Shown: one piece after another, positions 56,676 to 63,413 of the stretch
How the letters are laid out: every line of letters begins with the position of its first letter
Position numbering within the stretch: position 1 is the first letter of the stretch
From: Prevotella sp. 10(H)
Lineage (GTDB): Bacteria; Bacteroidota; Bacteroidia; Bacteroidales; Dysgonomonadaceae
Direction of reading: 5' to 3'
Assembly: GCF_000711235.1 (NCBI RefSeq)
Contig: NZ_JOMI01000007.1
Coordinates: forward strand, 558,001 to 622,000
DNA: 64,000 bases
Notes under the pieces: model-generated
What the model was told of the DNA's origin: nothing
The model's input: the letters and a program-made list of their open reading frames with translations, nothing else
The model's database searches: none
Position numbers and translations under genes: made by a program

Positions 56676-57131
56676 ATGAAAGAAATAAAGAAACTATCGG
56701 AAAATCCGAATTATACGGCTATCAATATCGGAAGTCTTGAACAGTTAGCTGATTATTCTCTTATGCATCCGAAGATAGGACAGGAGATTAAAGGTAAGGT
56801 ATTTCTCAAAGATGCAACGAAAGCAACGGGAACCGAAATCTCCTTCAATTCGCTTCCGCCACATGCCGATTTAAATTATTTTCATATACACACGCAGGAT
56901 GAGGAAACTTATATTATACTGAAAGGCTCAGGCGATTTTCAGGTAGATGACGACTGCTTTCCTGTTACCGAAGGTAGTGTGATTCGCGTTGCGCCGGCTG
57001 GGAAGAGGAGTATGAGGAATTCTTCCGACGAACCGATGATTTATATGGTAATACAGTCCAAAGAGCATTCTTTAAGTCAGTATACCTATGATGACGGGCA
57101 GAGAGTGCAGCATGTAGCAAAGTGGAAGTGA
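56676..57131 (+). CDS. Cupin-domain protein
   Basis: 151 residues from ATG 56676; the frame is open to 56598 but the added residues are hydrophobic and outside the fold. Cupin motifs: LNYFHIHTQDEETYIILKGSGDFQVDDD (metal-ligand His, His, Glu) and EGSVIRVAPAGKRSMRN in place of the second motif, whose usual His is missing. Small-molecule binding or isomerase role unknown. Confidence 0.83.
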   Translation: MKEIKKLSENPNYTAINIGSLEQLADYSLMHPKIGQEIKGKVFLKDATKATGTEISFNSLPPHADLNYFHIHTQDEETYIILKGSGDFQVDDDCFPVTEGSVIRVAPAGKRSMRNSSDEPMIYMVIQSKEHSLSQYTYDDGQRVQHVAKWK

Positions 57132-57195
57132 AAAGCTACTCAGGAGCGTTATAACTGCCATATTTTAATTTTTGTCAAATAAAAAAGATAAAACG

Positions 57196-57225
57196 TTTGT
57201 TTTATTCAAAAAAATATTACTTTTG
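57196..57225 (+). promoter_or_regulatory. Promoter of the pheA leader and operon
   Basis: TTTG at 57196-57199 and TACTTTTG at 57218-57225 with an 18-nt spacer: a good match to the Bacteroidetes TTTG / TAnnTTTG promoter. Transcription would begin close to 57232, about 20 nt before the leader peptide. Confidence 0.7.
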
Positions 57226-57253
57226 TATCCATAATAGAATAACAACTATTGAA

Positions 57254-57337
57254 ATGAAGAACTTTTCTACATACTTTTTCTTTTTTTACTTTTACTTTTT
57301 TAGCAAGGTGAAACAGGATTTTGTATGTAATAAATGA
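57254..57337 (+). CDS. pheL: Phe/Tyr-rich leader peptide (pheA attenuator)
   Basis: 27 residues, ATG 57254 to TGA 57335-57337. Residues 4-16 read FSTYFFFFYFYFF: eight Phe and three Tyr in thirteen positions, with a ninth Phe at residue 23. Such runs stall ribosomes when charged tRNA-Phe (or Tyr) is short. It lies between a promoter and a terminator before pheA and is too short for usual gene finders. The name pheL is used by analogy with enterobacterial leaders; the protein itself is not homologous. Confidence 0.85.
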   Translation: MKNFSTYFFFFYFYFFSKVKQDFVCNK

Positions 57338-57396
57338 GAGTGAAATAAAACAATCAGATATATAGAATCCTGTCAGATATGACGGGATTTTTTTTT
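57313..57396 (+). promoter_or_regulatory. Transcription attenuator of pheA (antiterminator / terminator)
   Basis: Terminator: 10-bp stem 57366-57375 / 57380-57389 (one G:U), GATA loop, nine T at 57388-57396. Antiterminator: ACAGGATT at 57313-57320, inside the end of the leader reading frame, is exactly complementary to AATCCTGT at 57366-57373, the 5' arm of the terminator. A ribosome stalled on the Phe/Tyr codons (57263-57301) leaves 57313-57320 free to break the terminator; one that reaches the stop covers it. Confidence 0.8.
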
Positions 57397-57413
57397 GACA
57401 ATTACACAACCAT

Positions 57414-58256
57414 ATGAAAAGAGTAGCGATACAAGGAGAATTAGGAGCCTATCACGGCATTGCCGCAGAGAATTATTTCGAAGAGGAAGTTGAAATCGTG
57501 CCATGCGCAACTTTCAGGGATATCTTTACCACCATTAAGAAGGAGCCGAATACAGTCGGTGTAATGGCTATCGAGAATACCATAGCAGGCAGCCTATTAG
57601 GTAATTACGATTTGCTGAAAGAGAATAAACTTCCCATTGCAGGTGAGTTCAAACAGCGCATTTCCCATTGTCTGGCTGCTCTTCCAGGACAGACTATACA
57701 CGATATCAAAGAAATACAGTCGCATCCTATCGCACTGATGCAATGCACAAACTTTCTGGATACCTTACCGGGTGTAAAGGTTGTGGAATATGGCGATACG
57801 GCTCTTGCTGCGAAAGATATTGCAGAGAAGCAGTTGCCCGGCATGGCGGCCATATGTGGGGTGAGAGCGGCAGAAATGTATGGATTGAATATACTGGCGA
57901 GGGGAATTGAGACGAATAAGCACAATTTTACTCGCTTTCTTGTTTTTGGTAATAAGTGGATTGTGGAAGAGATACAAAAGAATGATGTTATAAATAAATC
58001 ATCTATCGTATTCACACTCCCTCATAGCGAAGGCAGCCTGTCGAAAGTATTATCTGTATTTTCCTTTTACGGTATCAGCCTTACAAAGATACAGTCGTTG
58101 CCGATTGTCGGTCACGAATGGGAATACCAGTTTTATGTAGACCTTAAATTCACCGATATCGAACGTTATCATCAGTCTCTCGATGCTATTCGTCCGTTGA
58201 TTAGCGAACTGAAAACATTGGGTGAATATCCCGAAGGCAGACAAAGCGAGATGTAG
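57414..58256 (+). CDS. pheA: Prephenate dehydratase
   Basis: 280 residues, monofunctional. Starts AIQGELGAYHGIAAENYF, has the substrate/catalytic segment NKHNFTRFLVFG (Thr of the TRF motif) and a C-terminal ACT domain (GSLSKVLSVFSFYGISLTKIQSLPI) that should bind phenylalanine for feedback control. Makes phenylpyruvate from prephenate. Expression is probably controlled by the aromatic leader attenuator directly upstream, so it would have both enzyme and transcript control. Confidence 0.95.
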   Translation: MKRVAIQGELGAYHGIAAENYFEEEVEIVPCATFRDIFTTIKKEPNTVGVMAIENTIAGSLLGNYDLLKENKLPIAGEFKQRISHCLAALPGQTIHDIKEIQSHPIALMQCTNFLDTLPGVKVVEYGDTALAAKDIAEKQLPGMAAICGVRAAEMYGLNILARGIETNKHNFTRFLVFGNKWIVEEIQKNDVINKSSIVFTLPHSEGSLSKVLSVFSFYGISLTKIQSLPIVGHEWEYQFYVDLKFTDIERYHQSLDAIRPLISELKTLGEYPEGRQSEM

Positions 58257-58453
58257 GCTGTCTTTTATAAAGAAAAACTTAGTAAAGAATAAAAAAGATA
58301 TTTATCTATATGTAAAACAGATAATTAAGTTAAAAAGTAATGGAATACAGAAATGTGCGAAAAACGTTACTTTTGTTACCTTTTAACTAAATATAGTTAA
58401 TTATTGTAAAACAAAAACTAGAGGCTACAGGCTAATAGCTAACAGCTAAAAAT
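58257..58453. other. pheA-aminotransferase spacer with dispersed repeat
   Basis: 197 bp without a gene. It holds the second copy of the 28-nt repeat and a CAGGCTAATAGCTAACAG-type iterated tract just before the aminotransferase ATG. TACTTTTG at 58368-58375, inside the repeat, is a possible internal promoter box. Confidence 0.6.
58365..58392 (-). repeat. 28-nt dispersed repeat, copy 2
   Basis: Exact reverse complement of 16368-16395. It lies between pheA and the aminotransferase gene and contains a -7-like TACTTTTG on the plus strand. Confidence 0.85.
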
Positions 58454-59623
58454 ATGAAACGAATAATACCCGCCGACAGGCTTAATACCGTTCAGGAATA
58501 CTATTTCTCAAAGAAACTAAGGGAAGTAGCGGAAATGAATGCCGCCGGACAAAATGTAATTAGTCTGGGAATAGGCAGCCCCGACCTGCCACCTTCGGAA
58601 GAAACAATCCATACATTGAGTGAATCTGCTGCAAAAAGTGATGCTCACGGTTACCAACCGCATGTAGGATTGCCCGAACTAAGAGAAGCTTTTGCCGACT
58701 GGTATAAAAGATGGTATGATGTGACTCTTGATTCTTCAAAAGAAATTCAGCCGCTTATCGGTTCTAAGGAAGGAATTCTACATATTTCGCTGGCATTCCT
58801 CAATCCGGGCGATGGCGTATTGGTACCGAATCCGGGTTATCCGACATATACATCGGTAAGTAAAATGGTGGGTGCAAAGATACATACATACGATTTGGAT
58901 GAGAATAACAACTGGCAACCCGATTTCGAAGCGTTGGAAAATAAGGATTTGTCAGGTATTAAACTGATGTGGGTTAACTATCCGAATATGCCTACGGGGG
59001 CAAACGGCTCATTAGAACTGTTTGAAAAACTGGTAGCCTTTGGTAAAAAACATGGCATCATAATTGCTCATGATAATCCGTATAGCCTGATACTGAACGA
59101 AAATCCGCTTAGCATTATGCAGGTAGAGGGGGCAAAAGATATATGTATAGAGCTTAACTCGATGAGTAAATCGCATAATATGCCGGGCTGGCGTATAGGA
59201 TTGGTCGTAGCAAATGCACAATTTATAAGCTGGATTCTGAAAGTATTAAGCAATATAGAAAGCGGAATTCTGAAACCTATGCAATTGGCTACTATTGCCG
59301 CCTTAAACAATTCGGACGAGTGGCATAGGAAGAATAATATAGAACTCTATGCCCGTCGCCGTAAATATGCGGGCGAAATAATGGATGTACTGGGTTGCAC
59401 TTACGATAAAAATCAGGTAGGGATGTTCCTTTGGGGTAAAATTCCGGATACCCTAAAAAGTAGCGAAGAACTGGCAGATAACATATTATATAATGCGAAA
59501 GTATTTCTTACCCCCGGGTTTATTTTCGGCAGTAAAGGAGAGAGGTATATCCGTATTTCGCTTTGTTGTAATGAAGATATGCTTAGAGAGGCTTTAAACA
59601 GAATTAAGAAACTGGAAGAATGA
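58454..59623 (+). CDS. Class I/II PLP aminotransferase (aromatic/aspartate type)
   Basis: 389 residues, fold type I. SLGIGSPDLPPSEETI, MWVNYPNMPTGA, IIAHDNPYSLI and the PLP lysine Lys239 in ELNSMSKSHNMPGWRIGLV, with the closing Arg in RYIRISLCC. In the Bacteroidales aromatic cluster this enzyme is expected to transaminate phenylpyruvate and 4-hydroxyphenylpyruvate. Its start is 197 bp after pheA; an ATGA overlap couples it to the GNAT gene. Confidence 0.9.
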   Translation: MKRIIPADRLNTVQEYYFSKKLREVAEMNAAGQNVISLGIGSPDLPPSEETIHTLSESAAKSDAHGYQPHVGLPELREAFADWYKRWYDVTLDSSKEIQPLIGSKEGILHISLAFLNPGDGVLVPNPGYPTYTSVSKMVGAKIHTYDLDENNNWQPDFEALENKDLSGIKLMWVNYPNMPTGANGSLELFEKLVAFGKKHGIIIAHDNPYSLILNENPLSIMQVEGAKDICIELNSMSKSHNMPGWRIGLVVANAQFISWILKVLSNIESGILKPMQLATIAALNNSDEWHRKNNIELYARRRKYAGEIMDVLGCTYDKNQVGMFLWGKIPDTLKSSEELADNILYNAKVFLTPGFIFGSKGERYIRISLCCNEDMLREALNRIKKLEE

Positions 59624-60168
59624 GATTTGCACCACAACATATCACTCTTAAGAATGGTAAGAATATCGTAATCCGTGAAGCGGTTTGCGAAGATGCGCAG
59701 GCTTTAATTGACGCTGCAAAATCTTATCTGAGAACCAGCGATTATATGTGTTCGTATGAAAATGAATTTAATCCTACACCGGAAGAAGAAGCCGATTGGA
59801 TTAAATCTCATCAGAAAGAGAACAGCCTTTTACTGGTTGCTGTAGATAATGAAAAGATTCTGGCAACATTCAATGCTACAGGCTATCAAAACCGAAAGAT
59901 GAAGCATGTTGCTGTTTTGGGTATCAGTATATTGGAAGATTGGCGCGGAAATGGTTTAGGGAATATACTTTTCGAGAGTATGATATCATGGGCAAAAAAG
60001 AATCCTGAATTGGAGATATTGGTTTTAGAAACATTCTCCGATAACCTGACTGCAATAAATTTATATAAAAAATGGGGATTTACTGTTGATGGTGTACGCA
60101 AAAACTATTTCAGGAATGGAAATGAGAACTATTCAGATAATATATTAATGTCATTAAATGTAAAATAA
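59620..60168 (+). CDS. GNAT-family N-acetyltransferase in the aromatic cluster
   Basis: 182 residues. GNAT motif A is VAVLGISILEDWRGNGLGNILFESMISWAKKN, followed by EILVLETFSDNLTAINLYKKWGFTVDGVRKNYFRNG. Similar to RimI/SpeG-like acetyltransferases. The acceptor is unknown. Its ATG overlaps the aminotransferase stop and the next gene starts 21 bp later, so it is a guest gene in the Phe/Tyr operon; a role in acetylating an aromatic amine or amino acid is possible but speculative. Confidence 0.83.
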   Translation: MRFAPQHITLKNGKNIVIREAVCEDAQALIDAAKSYLRTSDYMCSYENEFNPTPEEEADWIKSHQKENSLLLVAVDNEKILATFNATGYQNRKMKHVAVLGISILEDWRGNGLGNILFESMISWAKKNPELEILVLETFSDNLTAINLYKKWGFTVDGVRKNYFRNGNENYSDNILMSLNVK

Positions 60169-60189
60169 TAATCATAAAAAATAGAAACA

Positions 60190-61251
60190 ATGAAACTGGA
60201 ATCAATCTTACTACCGGGTATCGACCCGAAACGTCCTTTGGTAATTGCAGGGCCTTGCAGTGCCGAAACAGAAGAGCAGGTAATGAATACAGCCCGTCAA
60301 CTTGCGGCTGACGGTATAAAAATTCTTCGTGCAGGCATATGGAAACCCCGCACAAAGCCCGGAGGCTTCGAAGGAGTGGGTAGCGAAGGTCTTGCATGGC
60401 TGAAAAAAGTGAAGCAGGAAACAGGCATGTATGTTTCTACTGAGGTAGCTACACAGAAGCATGTTTACGAAGCTCTGAAATACGGCATCGATATGCTTTG
60501 GATAGGTGCCCGTACTACGGCTAATCCTTTTGCTGTGCAGGAAATAGCAGAGGCTTTGCAAGGAGTAGATATTCCGGTACTGGTAAAGAATCCGGTGAAT
60601 CCAGACCTCGAACTCTGGATCGGAGCATTGGAGCGCCTAAGCAATGTGGGGCTTACTAAGCTGGGTGCTATACACCGCGGCTTCAGTTCATACGATAAAA
60701 AGATTTATCGCAACCTGCCGCAATGGCATATACCTATCGAACTGAAACGCCGTTACCCAGATTTGCCGATCATCTGTGACCCGAGCCATATCGGTGGTAA
60801 GCGCGACCTTATCCAGCCATTATCTCAACAAGCTATGGACCTGAACTTCGAAGGATTGATTATTGAAACACATTGTGACCCTGATAACGCATGGAGCGAT
60901 GCTTCGCAGCAGGTGACTCCAGAAAGGCTTAAGGAAATCCTTGACGGCCTTATTATACGCGACGGCAAACAATCGACAGAAGATTTGTCTATATTGCGTA
61001 GGCAGATTGACGAAATCGACGAACAATTGTTAGAACTGCTTGCAAAACGTATGCGCATTTCATGCGAGATCGGTACTTTCAAGAAAGAGCACAACATGAC
61101 TATCGTGCAAACCGATCGGTATGATGAAATATTGAGTAAACGCATTTCGCAGGCGGAAGGTATGGGCATGAATCCCGAATTTATGCGCGTTGTATTAGAG
61201 GCTATACATGAAGAGTCTGTAAGACAGCAGATTGTTATAATGAATAAATAA
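60190..61251 (+). CDS. aroF: Bifunctional DAHP synthase / chorismate mutase
   Basis: 353 residues. Residues ~1-260 are a class I-beta (KdsA-like) DAHP synthase: IAGPCSAETEEQVMN, ILRAGIWKPRTKPGGFEGVG, VKNPVNPDLELWIGALERL, AIHRGFSSYD and ICDPSHIGGKRDL. Residues ~270-353 are an AroQ chorismate mutase (LSILRRQIDEIDEQLLELLAKRMRISCEIGTFKKEHNMTIVQ). It catalyses the first shikimate step and the chorismate-to-prephenate branch. This fusion is usual in Bacteroidetes. Last gene of the cluster. Confidence 0.95.
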   Translation: MKLESILLPGIDPKRPLVIAGPCSAETEEQVMNTARQLAADGIKILRAGIWKPRTKPGGFEGVGSEGLAWLKKVKQETGMYVSTEVATQKHVYEALKYGIDMLWIGARTTANPFAVQEIAEALQGVDIPVLVKNPVNPDLELWIGALERLSNVGLTKLGAIHRGFSSYDKKIYRNLPQWHIPIELKRRYPDLPIICDPSHIGGKRDLIQPLSQQAMDLNFEGLIIETHCDPDNAWSDASQQVTPERLKEILDGLIIRDGKQSTEDLSILRRQIDEIDEQLLELLAKRMRISCEIGTFKKEHNMTIVQTDRYDEILSKRISQAEGMGMNPEFMRVVLEAIHEESVRQQIVIMNK

Positions 61252-61268
61252 ATTCAATTTAATAGTAG

Positions 61269-61302
61269 ATATCAGGATAGATGAGTATTTATCCTGATAT
61301 TC
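61269..61302 (+). terminator. Probable terminator after the aromatic cluster
   Basis: 11-bp stem 61269-61279 / 61290-61300 (ATATCAGGATA / TATCCTGATAT), 10-nt loop; the following T-run is weak. Confidence 0.5.
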
Positions 61303-61324
61303 TCGTTTATAAGCAGACTTACTA

Positions 61325-61356
61325 TTTGGACTGTCGTTGTTAATATATTACATTTG
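61325..61356 (+). promoter_or_regulatory. Promoter of the lipid kinase gene
   Basis: TTTG at 61325-61328 and TACATTTG at 61349-61356, 20-nt spacer, 28 bp before the ATG at 61385. A near-consensus Bacteroidetes promoter. Confidence 0.65.
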
Positions 61357-61384
61357 TATTATAATTTCGTTAAGTTTCCAGAAA

Positions 61385-62338
61385 ATGAGTGCGAAGAAGA
61401 AGATATATGTAATAATCAACCCTAAATCAGGTACATCGTCGAAGCAAAATCTGCCGCGGAAGATAGCAGAAACTTTTGATCCTCATAAGTTTGATGTTCA
61501 TATATTTATTACCGGCTATGCAGGCCACGGTTCGGAAATTGCCAAGCAGGCAATTGAAGACAAAGTGGACTATGTAGTTGCTGTCGGTGGCGACGGGACG
61601 GTAAATGAGGTTGCCCGTACATTGGTTGATTCTGATATTGTTTTGGGAATCATTCCTTTAGGTTCAGGTAATGGTTTGGCACGCGATCTGAATATTCCTG
61701 TCGATGCCAAGAAAGCTATGAATACCATTCTTGAAGAAAACATAATCTCGATAGATTATGGAAAGGTAAATAATGAGCGTATATTCTTCTGTACCTGTGG
61801 AATGGGATTCGATGCCGAAGTGGCGGCCATGTCTTCCGGTAAGAAGAGTCGGGGTTCTTTCATGTATATCAAAAATATGCTGGAGACATTTATAAAGCAA
61901 AAGCCTCAGACATATGAGATCATTTGTCCTGAAGGAACAATAAAGGATGAAGCTTTTGTGGTTACATGTGCTAATGCTTCGCAGTACGGATACAATGCTC
62001 ATATAGCTCCCCATGCCGATATTCAGGATGGGATGATGAATATTGCCATACTCAAGCCTTTATCTATATTGGATGTTCCGCAGACTTCACTACAATTGTT
62101 TGCAAAAAAGATAGACGAGAACAATAAAATGATTGAGCTTATCACCAATGAAGCTACTATAAAACGCGAATCGGCCGGAGTGATGCATATCGACGGTGAC
62201 CCTGTAGAAATGGGTACTGAAATACACGTGAAAATAATACCCAAAGGCTTGAAAGTGCTTGTTCCTAAAGACCTGCCTAAGAAAAATCCACTCGACCCGC
62301 AAGAAATACTGATGCGGGTAGCAGATACATTCTTCTAA
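61385..62338 (+). CDS. YegS/BmrU-type diacylglycerol/lipid kinase
   Basis: 317 residues from ATG 61385; a TTG-initiated frame at 61337 lies on top of the promoter and is rejected. DAGK_cat motifs: VIINPKSGTSSK, YVVAVGGDGTVNEVARTLVDSDIVLGIIPLGSGNGLARDLNIP (the GGDGT nucleotide motif) and the C-terminal HIDGDPVEMG. Such kinases phosphorylate diacylglycerol or related lipids at the inner membrane. Monocistronic. Confidence 0.9.
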   Translation: MSAKKKIYVIINPKSGTSSKQNLPRKIAETFDPHKFDVHIFITGYAGHGSEIAKQAIEDKVDYVVAVGGDGTVNEVARTLVDSDIVLGIIPLGSGNGLARDLNIPVDAKKAMNTILEENIISIDYGKVNNERIFFCTCGMGFDAEVAAMSSGKKSRGSFMYIKNMLETFIKQKPQTYEIICPEGTIKDEAFVVTCANASQYGYNAHIAPHADIQDGMMNIAILKPLSILDVPQTSLQLFAKKIDENNKMIELITNEATIKRESAGVMHIDGDPVEMGTEIHVKIIPKGLKVLVPKDLPKKNPLDPQEILMRVADTFF

Positions 62339-62634
62339 TTTGTAATATTAATATGATGGATCAAAAACAGGCTCCATTTTATTTGAAATACCAACGTTTT
62401 GTACTACCATTATCAAGCGGTGAAGATAAATAATGCGTTTTGCTCATTACCAGTTTTTTATAACAATCGATAACCTTATTCAACACATATGGACCATTAC
62501 ATCATTCCTTCATTCCTCTTTGAATTTAAATCCTAAATATTATAATAACTCTTTTTTTAATTATTTTTACTTATATTTACAAATGTAAATACAATGCCCT
62601 CAGTTTACTGTATAACTGATTTTTATAATAAGAT
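62339..62634. other. AT-rich gap before the fulvocin-like gene
   Basis: No convincing gene. A 26-codon frame (62353-62433, begins ATG ATG) is present but shows no recognisable feature. TATATTTAC near 62571-62579 is a weak -7-like site. Confidence 0.5.
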
Positions 62635-63347
62635 ATGTGGAGAATTATAAAAGATCAATACCTATACTTGGTTTTAGACTTCTCATTGTTGACATCTTGT
62701 TTAAACTTTAACCCCACACTCCTAAACAGAACATTAGATATGACAGGAGATATTAGACATGAACATGATAGGTCTTAACACATTATAGTCAAAATTCAGA
62801 TGATTGGCTGAATGTAAGTGATGGCTCGTATCAAAAGGCTGCTTTTGTAGCATTTACTCCTGAACAAAAAGTTAATTTCTGGAAGCAAAAAATACAAGAG
62901 GTATTAACATTGGAATGGAAGGAAAAGGAAAAAGAGCATATTCAGCTACTTTATACCTTCTTACTTGAAAATGAAGATATATATGAAAGAGAACTAACAA
63001 AAGAAGATGAGATATTTTCATATAAATGGATGGAGTATGCAAAAGAAGAATTGGGCTGGAACAATGATATCATTTGGGGAATTGCTCAAGATGGCGCTGA
63101 AATGGTAAATATTAGAGGTGAAATGAAGCGATATACTTCAAATGGTCCCATTTTAAAAACGGGCTCTGAAGGTCCAGAAACAAAAGATTGAGACTGTGGT
63201 ACAGGTGCATTGGCAAACGATTGTCCAATTAATCCTTCATATTACTATGAATGTCAAGAAAGCACCTGCAAAACAAAAGGTTGTGGTTTTTTATGGTTAG
63301 GAACATGTGATAAGAAATGTGTTATTACCCGTATTATATATGACTAA
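62635..63347 (+). pseudogene. Fulvocin C-like cysteine-rich bacteriocin-related protein, interrupted
   Basis: Three pieces appear to belong together. 62635-62778 encodes 47 residues with a lipoprotein-like start (LLTSC). From 62772 another frame continues as WLNVSDGSYQKAAF, then VAFTPEQKVNFWKQKIQE and ENEDIYEREL, the style of the fulvocin C-related precursor domain, to TGA at 63189. Reading past this TGA gives 51 more residues with seven Cys (DCGTG, DCPIN, YEC, STC, GCGFLW, GTC, KKC), then TAA. A -1 shift near 62770 and one nonsense codon would restore a ~236-residue precursor. The TGA is at the place of the first Cys of the expected CxC. A degraded gene is most likely; assembly error is also possible. 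Confidence 0.6.
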
Positions 63348-63377
63348 AATTGATAAGCTTAAGTTTTAATTTTCACG

Positions 63378-63397
63378 GGTACCCGAAACCGGGTACC
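63378..63397 (+). other. GC-rich hairpin before the membrane thioredoxin gene
   Basis: Perfect 8-bp stem GGTACCCG (63378-63385) / CGGGTACC (63390-63397) with an AAAC loop in a very AT-rich setting, 17 bp before the next ATG. No T-tract follows, so it is not a normal terminator; it could stabilise or attenuate the transcript. Confidence 0.6.
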
Positions 63398-63413
63398 TAT
63401 ATATGTAAGAAAT

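Noticed and set aside
61337-61384. TTG-initiated upstream start for the lipid kinase
   Set aside because: It overlaps a near-consensus promoter (61325-61356), so it would not be transcribed; the family start MSAKKKIYVIINPKSG fits ATG 61385.
63189-63191. Selenocysteine insertion at the TGA of the fulvocin-like gene
   Set aside because: Only a 4-bp stem (CTGT / ACAG) follows, not a bacterial SECIS-type hairpin, and the gene also appears frameshifted upstream; decay or sequence error is simpler.
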